Shown here: positions 18,655 to 26,300 of the stretch, in pieces
Numbering within the stretch: position 1 is the first letter of the stretch
How the letters are laid out: the number at the start of each line of letters is the position of its first letter
Source of the DNA: Pediococcus damnosus
GTDB lineage: Bacteria; Bacillota; Bacilli; Lactobacillales; Lactobacillaceae
Assembly (NCBI RefSeq): GCF_001437255.1
Contig: NZ_JQBD01000014.1
Location: 1 to 34,468, forward strand
Length of the DNA: 34,468 nt
Direction: 5' to 3'
Notes under the pieces: generated by a model
Seen by the model: only the letters and a program-made list of their open reading frames with translations
The model's database searches: none
Told to the model about the DNA's origin: nothing
Program-made: the position numbers and the translations under genes

Positions 18655-18687
18655 AAAAAAGCCATGGCTATTGTGTTCTCCATGACT
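18655..18687 (-). terminator. Intrinsic terminator of the integrase gene
   Basis: In the minus-strand transcript AGTCATGG pairs with CCATGGCT (8 bp, one G-U pair, 12-nt loop) and is followed by U6. It lies 14 bp after the integrase stop and abuts the hsdS repeat copy. Confidence 0.65.
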
Positions 18688-18700
18688 TATAAGCATCTTC

Positions 18701-19618
18701 TTATATTAAACTGGCCAAATGCTTCATTACCTTATCATTATCTTGATTCTCCAACTCTTGAATAATATGCAGATACGTTTGTTGGGTCGTAGTCATGTTA
18801 GAATGTCCCAATCGCCTAGCCACTGACGCAATACTGACACCTGCATATAATAACAACGAGGCATGAGTGTGCCTTAATCCATGCACTGATATAACGGGGA
18901 TATTTGCCTTTTTACACAACCTTTCGAGATAATGGTTGACCGTATCGTTATACACCTTAGATCGCACAAAAATAGGTTCATTCTCTGGCAGCCCTTTAGT
19001 TAATTGTGAAAATTGAATCACTGTTTGCCAATCCAGCTGAACTTTCCTAACCGAAGATTTGTTTTTAGTCGGTGCAAACCCCGATTCTACCGACTTATAG
19101 TCCCATGTTTTGCTGATATTTAAGTACTGATGAGCAAAATCAAAGTCCTTTGGGGTGACTGCCAAAGCTTCCGCAAATCGCAATCCTGTCTTTGCAGTTA
19201 ATAGAATAAAGTAATCCCAATTAACTCCTTCATCCAAAACTAATATATTCAGTAAATCCTGTACTTCATGTTGACTAAGAAACTTAACCTTATGTTTTCT
19301 ATGTGGTGTACCCTTAATAATGGCCTTTCGAGTTGGATCACGATCTATCAAACCTTCTTCTAAAGCATCAATCAAGGCGCTTTTGATATGTCGATGAAAG
19401 TCCATCACTGTTTGCCGTTCATGTGTTTCAGCATAATCGTTTAACAACTGCTGATAAGTTAACCGAGATAACTCAGACATCTTTAAATCAGGCACTAAGC
19501 CGACTAACTGCCGATGGGTCATCTCATACTTTCGATACGTTACTGGTCGAACTGCATCTAATTTATACAGTTTCATCCATTGATCAAAATACGTGTGTAG
19601 CTTTAATTCTTGTGTCAT
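18701..19618 (-). CDS. Tyrosine recombinase/integrase linked to hsdS
   Basis: A phage-type tyrosine recombinase. The frame is open to 19672, but the ATG at 19616-19618 has a GGAGGTG ribosome site and the sequence upstream of it is a hairpin, so I use a 305-aa product (MTQELKLHTYFDQW). It has an N-terminal SAM-like DNA-binding domain (about 1-100) and a catalytic domain with R147 (TGLRFAE), H246 and R249 (HGLRHTH), H272 (LGHSN) and nucleophile Y282. Integrases of this kind beside hsdS genes in lactobacilli and streptococci recombine hsdS segments and change restriction specificity. The repeats in and near hsdS fit that role, though a decayed mobile element is also possible. Confidence 0.88.
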   Translation of the reverse strand: MTQELKLHTYFDQWMKLYKLDAVRPVTYRKYEMTHRQLVGLVPDLKMSELSRLTYQQLLNDYAETHERQTVMDFHRHIKSALIDALEEGLIDRDPTRKAIIKGTPHRKHKVKFLSQHEVQDLLNILVLDEGVNWDYFILLTAKTGLRFAEALAVTPKDFDFAHQYLNISKTWDYKSVESGFAPTKNKSSVRKVQLDWQTVIQFSQLTKGLPENEPIFVRSKVYNDTVNHYLERLCKKANIPVISVHGLRHTHASLLLYAGVSIASVARRLGHSNMTTTQQTYLHIIQELENQDNDKVMKHLASLI

Positions 19619-19634
19619 TACGACACCTCCATAT

Positions 19635-19666
19635 AAAAAATTAGGAAAATTTAAATTTCCTAATTT
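19635..19666 (-). terminator. Terminator-like hairpin between hsdS and the integrase gene
   Basis: In the minus-strand transcript AAATTAGGAAA pairs perfectly with TTTCCTAATTT (11 bp, 7-nt loop) and is followed by U6. It ends 8 bp before the integrase ribosome site. It should end the hsdRMS transcript and limit read-through into the integrase gene. Confidence 0.65.
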
Positions 19667-19765
19667 AGTCATACAGATTTATAACAATATTTACTAGTTT
19701 TTAGTTGTTCTTACATCATAGCTGTCGCTTATCAGCAGGGTTAGCGCGATTGATTATACAAAATA

Positions 19766-20953
19766 TCATATAAACATATTTTGCATAAACCATTTTTTTA
19801 GTTTTTTGAGTTGTTCGGACTTACTTTGATTGGCAGCGATAAGGCTATCAAGGCTTTTAAAGAAGATCCCTATTCGAGTTTGTTCCTTTAATGAATTTGG
19901 TACTGTAATTAATAATTGTGCTAGTGATTTTTGACTAACGCCTTTTGCTGTGGCACCACTAGACAAAGTTTGTAGTCGGTTAAAGACATTTTTTGAACTT
20001 AAAATAACTGCAAGAAAATCATTTGTAATTTCATTATCTAAAACTTCGAATGCAATTGTCCGCTGGCTTAGAACATATTTCTCGTTGTCGGGAATTTGAG
20101 CAACGTTTCCCATTGGAGCTTCGGTCGTAAATAATACTTGTCCCTTTTCCAACTCGTTACCTGTCATCCATTTTTGATATAAATTTTCATCAGCATAATG
20201 TGCATTAACCGACTTATCAATATACCCATTCTTAACATTTAAAGCAGAGAGTGCAAGATGCCCTTTTTCACTCCATTCCATTCCCAATTTCTTTGGAGTT
20301 CGGCCGCGAAAATCTATTGTTCTTTTTATATTATTAAAAAACTTACGCGGTTCCCAAGGGTCAGTGTATCCTTTGAAACGCCACTCTTGATCAAAAATCT
20401 TTTGCATAGCGAGTTTCTTGATGGTTTTGAGCTGTTCAAGCTGTCGTTGATTGGCAGCGATAAGGCGGTCAATACCTTTAAAAAAGGTTCCGATCTCTCG
20501 TTGCTCATCAAGGGTTGGCAGATTAATTGGTATCTTTTTTAAGATTTCACCATTTAATTTTGCTCTACCTCCGCCAACCAACCACGAGCTGATATTCATT
20601 GACTTAATTAGAGAAGACAAATATAAATTATCTAAAACCTCATTTTTTCCAGTAATAACATGTGCATGATTATTTACCCAAACCTTACCACTAACATAAT
20701 GAACTGGATAATTCATTACGTCGTTTGCACCATCTTCAGCAATTAAAACGAATTCGCCATTATGTGTATAACCTTTAACATAGTCTTGAATACCATTTGC
20801 TCCATAATATGGAATATTCCCTGAAATCCTATCACTTTTTGTAACAGGTATTCTTAAATTGTCTTTGAATTCGGCAACCTCGTCTAACTTACGCAGTTCC
20901 CAAGCGTCATCAAATCCCGCAAAGCGGACATTTGGTTGTTTTTGATCACTCAT
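19766..20953 (-). CDS. hsdS: Type I restriction-modification specificity subunit HsdS
   Basis: The 395-aa protein has two target recognition domains and two conserved regions, the standard HsdS plan. Each half opens with the same motif (RFAGFDDAWELRKL at about 10 and RFKGYTDPWEPRKF near 193) and closes with a coiled-coil spacer (GIDRLIAANQRQLEQLK and SLDSLIAANQSKSEQLK). TRD1 and TRD2 each read half of a bipartite DNA target. The start overlaps the hsdM stop by 4 bp (ATGA). At DNA level 20 bp are identical between the two conserved regions (19826-19845 and 20447-20466), giving a substrate for recombination. Confidence 0.95.
   Translation of the reverse strand: MSDQKQPNVRFAGFDDAWELRKLDEVAEFKDNLRIPVTKSDRISGNIPYYGANGIQDYVKGYTHNGEFVLIAEDGANDVMNYPVHYVSGKVWVNNHAHVITGKNEVLDNLYLSSLIKSMNISSWLVGGGRAKLNGEILKKIPINLPTLDEQREIGTFFKGIDRLIAANQRQLEQLKTIKKLAMQKIFDQEWRFKGYTDPWEPRKFFNNIKRTIDFRGRTPKKLGMEWSEKGHLALSALNVKNGYIDKSVNAHYADENLYQKWMTGNELEKGQVLFTTEAPMGNVAQIPDNEKYVLSQRTIAFEVLDNEITNDFLAVILSSKNVFNRLQTLSSGATAKGVSQKSLAQLLITVPNSLKEQTRIGIFFKSLDSLIAANQSKSEQLKKLKKWFMQNMFI
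19826..19845 (-). repeat. hsdS internal repeat, distal copy
   Basis: The 20 bp from TTGATTGGCAGC to AAGGC are identical to 20447-20466 in the same orientation. They encode the LIAANQ part of the second conserved region. Confidence 0.75.
20441..20466 (-). repeat. hsdS internal repeat, central copy
   Basis: This segment contains the 18 bp shared with 18637-18654 and the 20 bp shared with 19826-19845. It encodes LIAANQRQ of the central conserved region, which separates TRD1 from TRD2. It is the likely crossover point for exchange of specificity halves. Confidence 0.75.
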
Positions 20954-22536
20954 TGTTTAAACAACTCCTTAATTTTCGTAAGCTGCTGTTGAGCGTCAGT
21001 ATCTTTGCCCACTAAATCGTCTAACATCCCACTAATATCGCCTGTTAGCTGATTAATTTCTGCATCCGTTTCATGCATTTCTTGACTTAACTTATCAACA
21101 TCTACTGGTGGTTCTTCTTCAAAAGTATCGACATAACGGGGAATATTTAGGTTATATTCGTTCTCTTTAATTTCGTCTAAATTGGCCACATGTGCATACT
21201 TATCAACGTCCTTTCGATCTTCATAAGTATGCACAATCTTGTCGATATTGTCTTGGGTAAGGACGTTTTGATTCTTTTCCTTAGAAAACTCATTTGAAGC
21301 ATCAATAAAGAGAACATCCTTATTGTCCTTATTTTTCTTTAGAATCATAATTAAGGTTGGAATTGAAGTAGAAAAGAAAATATTTGCTGGCAATCCAATC
21401 ACTGCATCAATCATGTTCTTATCAACCAATTGCTGCCGAATTTTGCCTTCCTTGGCACCTCGGAAGAGCACGCCATGAGGCAATACAATCCCCATTGTTC
21501 CTGTGGGTTTCAAATGATATAACCCGTGTAATAAGAAAGCATAATCTGCCTTGGACTTAGGAGCCAATACACCAAAATCGCGAAAACGTGGATCACTCAA
21601 ACGTTTTTCATTGTTATCCCAATGTGCAGAGTAAGGCGGATTCATAACGACCGCGTCAAACTGATAAGGTTCGGCGGTTGGCCAATCAGCATCAAGTGTA
21701 TCTCCGTTACGCACAAAAATATCTTCGTAATGGACACCATGTAACATTAAATTCATTCGTGCCAAATTAAAAGTCGTTGTGTTTAATTCTTGCCCGTGAT
21801 AACTAATGTGCAAATCGCCGGTAACTTGACTTGCCACAGTTAGCAACAAGGAGCCAGACCCCAACGCGGGATCATAAACGCTTCGAATTTGGTTTTTCCC
21901 TTCTTTGTGACCAATCGTGACAATTCTAGAAATGATTTCACTTACTGTTCGAGGTGTATAAAATTCACCCGCCTTTTTCCCAGCACTCATAGCAAATTCA
22001 CTAATTAAATATTCATAGGCATCCCCTAAGACATCCCGATCTTCAGTAAAATCAATATCCTTGAGAGCCATAATCGTATCATTCATTACCTGACTAGGGT
22101 TCTTGCCAAGCCGAGTTGAATCTAAATCAATATCTGAAAATAAACCATCAAAATCTTCTTCAGATTCATGTCCCTTAACGGATTGTTCTAAATTAAACAA
22201 TGCATTTTTTAAATCTGAAACCTGAAATTGATGATTTTGAATACGGGTAACGATGCTATCAAATAGTTCATCTGGTTTAATAATAAAACCCAATGAATCA
22301 TACAAAACATCTACAATATCATCATGTTGTTCATTCCAATAGCGCTTGTAAATTTCTAATGGATCTCCATCTTCCTCGGTTTCTGTCATAACCGTTTTAA
22401 GAGTTCGTTCACTTAAAAATCGATAGAAAATTAATCCTAATAAATAGTTTTTATATTCATTAGCATCCATCTTTCCACGTAACACATTGGCGGCATTCCA
22501 TAGGGCTTGTTCTAAAGTCTGACTGCTGTCTTTCAT
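20950..22536 (-). CDS. hsdM: Type I restriction-modification DNA methyltransferase subunit HsdM
   Basis: A 528-aa N6-adenine methyltransferase. The N-terminal HsdM_N domain (LEQALWNAANVLRGKMDAN) is followed by the catalytic domain with S-adenosylmethionine motif I DPALGSGS at 222-229 and catalytic motif IV NPPY at 299-302. The phrase GEFYTPRTVSEII is also typical. It forms the M2S methylase with HsdS and the restriction complex with HsdR. It starts 18 bp after hsdR ends and overlaps hsdS by 4 bp, so hsdR-M-S form one operon. Confidence 0.96.
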   Translation of the reverse strand: MKDSSQTLEQALWNAANVLRGKMDANEYKNYLLGLIFYRFLSERTLKTVMTETEEDGDPLEIYKRYWNEQHDDIVDVLYDSLGFIIKPDELFDSIVTRIQNHQFQVSDLKNALFNLEQSVKGHESEEDFDGLFSDIDLDSTRLGKNPSQVMNDTIMALKDIDFTEDRDVLGDAYEYLISEFAMSAGKKAGEFYTPRTVSEIISRIVTIGHKEGKNQIRSVYDPALGSGSLLLTVASQVTGDLHISYHGQELNTTTFNLARMNLMLHGVHYEDIFVRNGDTLDADWPTAEPYQFDAVVMNPPYSAHWDNNEKRLSDPRFRDFGVLAPKSKADYAFLLHGLYHLKPTGTMGIVLPHGVLFRGAKEGKIRQQLVDKNMIDAVIGLPANIFFSTSIPTLIMILKKNKDNKDVLFIDASNEFSKEKNQNVLTQDNIDKIVHTYEDRKDVDKYAHVANLDEIKENEYNLNIPRYVDTFEEEPPVDVDKLSQEMHETDAEINQLTGDISGMLDDLVGKDTDAQQQLTKIKELFKQ

Positions 22537-22554
22537 AATATATATCCTTCTTCA

Positions 22555-24384
22555 CTAGTATTTGGCTAATTCTTTTTTTATAAACTCTTTCGATGCTGTC
22601 GTAGCAGCCGTCTTATATTGAAGAACATTCTTAAAAACATGTCCATTCATTTCGGCCGTCGTTTTATCGGCTGTTCTTCTTAAATCACGTTCATGATCAA
22701 ACTTACCGTTCGCAACGTATTCTGTGTTTAAACGTGTCAATTGATCCGGATCCAGTCCCCATTCATCACAAAAATCGAGAATCGCACGTTTTTTCTTACG
22801 ATCCTGACGAATAGCAAACGCACTAATTGCATCAAAATCCTTATCTCCCTCTAACACAGGCGTTTCATTCACAAAATTCTTAATTTGTTCGGCAGTCAGT
22901 GAATGTCCAGACTTAGCGTATTTCTCTAAAGCTACTTCTAATTTCTTCTGTGCATCTGCTGTTCGTTGTTTATCTTTTTCTGTTTGGCTTTCCATAAATT
23001 CATGTTGAGTTTGAATTGCTTTAGTTGCTAAGGTCAGCACATATTCCTTATCAATAACTAATTCATGAATAACGACATCTTCAAAATCAAAATTTAATAA
23101 CTCCTGTTGTTCAGGATCATCTGGCTCCTCATCTTGGCTCTCAGTGACGATGGCTTTAATATTTTCAAAAGCACCCTGATAATAACCATATTCTTCTTGG
23201 GTAATGCCATATTCATCTGCCTGCTGATCCCAATTGAATTCGGAATAAGAGGCAATGTATTGTAGTTTTTTGGCTACACTTCGAAAACACGTTAAAAATT
23301 CGATCTGATCATCCTGACTTGCATCTTGTAAATCATTAGCATCTTCTGGTTGAGGTACATTATTTCGTAAATTATCTACCTCTTCATGAAATTCATTTTG
23401 CATTTGATCAAATTCAGGTCGAAAAACTTTTTTAAAGGTTCCCGGGCCAGCATATTTTTCAAAAGCATCCTTGGTTCTTTCTTCCATCATTTTAGGCCTC
23501 CGGAAAACAACAATATTGCCTTGAGACTTATTTTTATCAAATACACGGTTAGTACGTGCATATGCTTGAATTAATCCTTGATATTCCATCAACTTGTCTA
23601 AATAAAGGGTATTAAGCCGTTGAGCATCGAAACCAGTGAGTAACCGCGCGACCACAATTGTTAAGTCAATCGATTCTTCAGGTTTAATATGCCGATATTG
23701 ACCTTCCATGCGCGCAGATCTTTTTGCCACATCCTCAATATAAGCATTCATATTATCTAAATTAAATGTGGAATCACTGTTGGTGTATTGCCGCGAATAA
23801 TCCTTCATTGCTTCTACCAAGCCCTCACGTTGGCCTTGATTTGCATCACCATTTTCATTTAATGAATACGTAATTGCGACCTTTAACTTAGATTCACCAT
23901 TATCACGTTTCTTTTTAAATATGGAATAGAACTTTAAAGCTTGTCGAATCGAGCTAGTTGCTAGAATCGCGTTAAAGCTGCCATTCACTGATTTTTTCTG
24001 CCAATTTTTGATAATCCATTTTACTACTTTGTCTCTGTACTTATCTGACTCTTCAGAATCCCCGTCATAAAAATCATCTGGTAAATCAGGCTCCTCAACT
24101 TCTTTATTATCTTGGTCTGTAACCTGAGCCAAATTAACATATTCTGAATTAAACTTTAAAATAGCTCCATCATTTAATGCATTTCCAATATTATATTGAT
24201 GAAGTTCCGGCCCAAATTGCGTTTCGGTTGTCTGATCCTGAGCCGTTTTATTAAATTCAAAAATCGGTGTTCCTGTAAACCCGTACCAGTTTTGTTTTGG
24301 AAATGCCTGCTTGATAACTCGTTGCATTTCTCCGAATTGGGATCGATGCGCTTCATCTACAATGAAAACTAACCGCTGATTCAT
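22555..24384 (-). CDS. hsdR: Type I restriction subunit HsdR, C-terminal part (separated by frameshift)
   Basis: This 609-aa frame starts at an ATG overlapping the stop of the upstream frame (TAATG) and continues HsdR from the DEAH box: VFIVDEAHRSQFG (D10-E11-A12-H13), then GFTGTPIF, TGFDAQRLNTLYLDK and AYARTNRVFDKNK, which are helicase motifs II, III, V and VI. The last 200 residues form the helical domain that contacts HsdM. Joined to the upstream frame by one added base it would give a protein of about 999 aa, the normal HsdR length. As it stands it lacks the nuclease domain and Walker A. It might be made by re-initiation at TAATG. Confidence 0.88.
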   Translation of the reverse strand: MNQRLVFIVDEAHRSQFGEMQRVIKQAFPKQNWYGFTGTPIFEFNKTAQDQTTETQFGPELHQYNIGNALNDGAILKFNSEYVNLAQVTDQDNKEVEEPDLPDDFYDGDSEESDKYRDKVVKWIIKNWQKKSVNGSFNAILATSSIRQALKFYSIFKKKRDNGESKLKVAITYSLNENGDANQGQREGLVEAMKDYSRQYTNSDSTFNLDNMNAYIEDVAKRSARMEGQYRHIKPEESIDLTIVVARLLTGFDAQRLNTLYLDKLMEYQGLIQAYARTNRVFDKNKSQGNIVVFRRPKMMEERTKDAFEKYAGPGTFKKVFRPEFDQMQNEFHEEVDNLRNNVPQPEDANDLQDASQDDQIEFLTCFRSVAKKLQYIASYSEFNWDQQADEYGITQEEYGYYQGAFENIKAIVTESQDEEPDDPEQQELLNFDFEDVVIHELVIDKEYVLTLATKAIQTQHEFMESQTEKDKQRTADAQKKLEVALEKYAKSGHSLTAEQIKNFVNETPVLEGDKDFDAISAFAIRQDRKKKRAILDFCDEWGLDPDQLTRLNTEYVANGKFDHERDLRRTADKTTAEMNGHVFKNVLQYKTAATTASKEFIKKELAKY

Positions 24385-25553
24385 TACCTTATCAAGAATG
24401 CCTTTTTCCCTTCAGCAATTCGAGCATTGTGCTTATCAACCGCAATCTTCATTTTATTAATGGTTGTCACAATGACACCGGTCTTATTAGATTTAAAATG
24501 GCGAATCAAATCGTTGGTACTGTTAATCTCAAAAACATTATCATCACTACCACTAGAAAACATAGAGAAATTTTTACCAGATTGTGAATCTAGTTCTTTC
24601 CGATCAGATAAAAAGATTACCTGATTACCAGGATCACGCTGCAATAACGTCGCTGTTTTATATGCAGTCATCGTTTTACCAGATCCCGTTGCATGCCAAA
24701 CATATCCATCTTTGTGTTGGGCAAAAGCGTTTCGAATTGCCTCAACCGCATGAATTTGATAGGGACGTAAAACTACCAAATTCTCGCTATTAACTAACGT
24801 AAAGTTACTAATAATATTATGTGCCATAGGTATTTTTAGAAATTCTTCAGTAAATTGTTTCCAATTTCGAACTGCTTTATTGGAAGAATCGAGCCACTCA
24901 AAGAAGAACTTATTGTTAAAACTTTTTTCAGACTTTTGATTAGCAAAATAACGGCTTGCATCTTCTTTAAGTGCAACAAAAATTTGAACCAAAGAATATA
25001 AACCATCATACTTATGTTCTGATTTATATTTAGCAATTTGATTTGTGGCATGTTTCAAGCTGACATCCACTTTTTTCTCTTCAATTTGAATTAATGGCAT
25101 CCCATTAAAAAGAAGGGTCACATCAAAACGGCGATTGGGATCATCAGGTTTGTCTTCCATTCCTGGACGAATTGCTTGTTTGACAATTTCATAGTGCATT
25201 TGACCACCAGCTACAGCATCACGCCAAAATGTCCGAAGTTGGATCTTACCAAAATCTGGATTTTCTCTAGTCAGATTGATTTCGGCAACATATCCTTTGG
25301 TTAGGAAACGGTTGGTATCAGTGGGAGTCAATCCACTAATGAAGCGCATGATATCTTCCATTTCTTTGTCGGTGATATCAACACCTGATAAAACATCTTG
25401 ATTATTTTGATTTAAAATTTTTCTAAAATGGTTTTCAAGTTGTTTTGGTGTCGCATTTTCTAGTTCTGATAAATACGTCCAGCCATTATGACAGAGTGTT
25501 TCAATGAATTCATTTTCAAAGGGAATCTCTCCCTTGGTTTTATAAAGTGCCAT
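24384..25553 (-). CDS. hsdR: Type I restriction subunit HsdR, N-terminal part (frameshifted)
   Basis: This 389-aa frame holds the N-terminal nuclease domain of HsdR with D144 in RRFDVTLLFNG and E158-x-K160 in IQIEEKK (PD-(D/E)xK), then helicase motif I ATGSGKT at 288-294 and motif Ia-like FLSDRKELDSQ. It ends abruptly after EGKK with AFLIR and a stop, just before the DEAH box found in the next frame. The break falls at an A5 tract (24403-24407 on the plus strand as T5); A6 would restore GKKGILDKVMNQRLVF, which reads as normal HsdR. Alone it should be inactive for translocation. Confidence 0.9.
   Translation of the reverse strand: MALYKTKGEIPFENEFIETLCHNGWTYLSELENATPKQLENHFRKILNQNNQDVLSGVDITDKEMEDIMRFISGLTPTDTNRFLTKGYVAEINLTRENPDFGKIQLRTFWRDAVAGGQMHYEIVKQAIRPGMEDKPDDPNRRFDVTLLFNGMPLIQIEEKKVDVSLKHATNQIAKYKSEHKYDGLYSLVQIFVALKEDASRYFANQKSEKSFNNKFFFEWLDSSNKAVRNWKQFTEEFLKIPMAHNIISNFTLVNSENLVVLRPYQIHAVEAIRNAFAQHKDGYVWHATGSGKTMTAYKTATLLQRDPGNQVIFLSDRKELDSQSGKNFSMFSSGSDDNVFEINSTNDLIRHFKSNKTGVIVTTINKMKIAVDKHNARIAEGKKAFLIR
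24403..24407 (-). repeat. A5 tract at the hsdR frameshift
   Basis: The coding strand reads GGGAAAAAGGC. One more A puts the two hsdR frames together in a sensible protein sequence. This is a slipped-strand or error site rather than a random break. Confidence 0.7.
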
Positions 25554-25810
25554 TTTGATTCCTCATGTTTTCCAAAACTTTATTTTTTCTGTTTCTAGTT
25601 TTATATAATTCCAACTTAAGTAACATGTATCTCTTTATCTATTTTACAGTATATAAGTCGGCTTGTGTTTTTAACTTCACTTAAAAAAGATTCTTAACTT
25701 CATTTGGTCAAGAATCCTTCAACAAACTAACACTTTCACTACATTTATTCATGTTATGATGATCCATCACCTAATTAGCCTGTTCAAATACAATTTTAAT
25801 AATATTTTAA
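25554..25810. other. Intergenic region upstream of hsdR with a minus-strand terminator
   Basis: No gene was found. A possible -10 for hsdR (TATACT on the minus strand, 25648-25653) lies about 95 bp before its start. A minus-strand intrinsic terminator sits at 25683-25717. The remainder is plain AT-rich sequence up to the T-box promoter. Confidence 0.4.
25683..25716 (-). terminator. Orphan intrinsic terminator facing hsdR
   Basis: In the minus-strand transcript GATTCTTGAC pairs with GTTAAGAATC (10 bp with a G-U pair) and is followed by U6. No minus-strand gene lies directly upstream of it, so it either shields the hsdR promoter or is what remains of a deleted gene. Confidence 0.5.
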
Positions 25811-25817
25811 CTTAGCC

Positions 25818-25846
25818 TTGACATCCACATTATTCCGTATAATAAT
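25818..25846 (+). promoter_or_regulatory. Promoter of the T-box leader
   Basis: A consensus TTGACA (25818-25823) is followed at 16-17 bp by TAATAA/AATAAT. It stands just before the T-box stem I sequence. Confidence 0.6.
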
Positions 25847-25861
25847 ATGCTGTATTAAGTT

Positions 25862-26156
25862 AATAGATAAGCAAACAAATAGATGAGTAAATTATTATTA
25901 CTTCACAGAGAACTGTCATTTTGGTGTAAGGCAGTAGGGACTAATAATTGAAGATGGTCTAATTTAATGTTTTCTGCCACTGAGCTAATCAGTTAAGTGA
26001 CAGCGGACGCGCCTGATAGCACGCTAGAGTATTCAAATTATGTAGTACTCGAAAAGGAATAACTTGTGAGAGTTATTTAAAATAAGGTGGTAACGCGAAA
26101 AGCAGTTTCGTCCTTAATCTATTGAAAGATTAAGGACGAAACTGCTTTTTTATTTT
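25862..26156 (+). promoter_or_regulatory. T-box riboswitch leader
   Basis: All main parts of a T-box are present in order: stem I with the AGUA motif (GATGAGTA), an AGAGAA distal bulge, a GGTGTAAGGCAGT apical loop, a 3' specifier region (GAAGATGG), the T-box motif AAGGTGGTAACGCG at 26084-26097, and a terminator with a perfect 20-bp stem (26101-26120 with 26127-26146) and a T-rich tail. Uncharged tRNA would favour the antiterminator and read-through. Spacing as in glyQ would make the specifier GAU (Asp), one base later AUG (Met); the UGGU bulge pairs with a tRNA whose discriminator base is A, favouring Met. The downstream gene is not the kind normally under a T-box. Confidence 0.9.
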
Positions 26157-26173
26157 TGAATTACAAAACAGAG

Positions 26174-26221
26174 GTGAAACTACAAAAAACACTAGGCATC
26201 ACCAATTTAACCGCCATATAG
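26174..26221 (+). pseudogene. Remnant of an amino-acid permease N-terminus behind the T-box
   Basis: Reading from GTG at 26174, directly after the T-box terminator and within an AGAGGTG ribosome-site-like sequence, gives VKLQKTLGITNLTAI and a stop. KTLG-x-x-LTAI is how many APC-family amino acid permeases begin, just before the first membrane segment. The rest of such a gene is absent. The reading is short, so the identification is tentative. Confidence 0.35.
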
Positions 26222-26300
26222 TCTGAATTAAATTCATTTGAAACACATCATCTGTTGTTGCTAACTAAACATCTTAAATCAAAGAAGAAGAGGAAAAAAT

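Noticed and set aside
18543-18665. 40-codon minus-strand frame after the integrase gene
   Set aside because: Its ATG is inside the integrase terminator stem and the frame crosses the hsdS repeat copy out of frame; the ribosome site is poorly spaced. More likely chance.
19619-19672. 18 extra N-terminal residues on the integrase
   Set aside because: They translate a terminator hairpin, and the real ribosome site GGAGGTG points to the ATG at 19616-19618.
25862-26100. Definite specifier codon for the T-box
   Set aside because: Two readings (GAU by glyQ-like spacing, AUG one base further) cannot be decided without folding and alignment; the UGGU bulge favours a tRNA with discriminator A but does not prove it.
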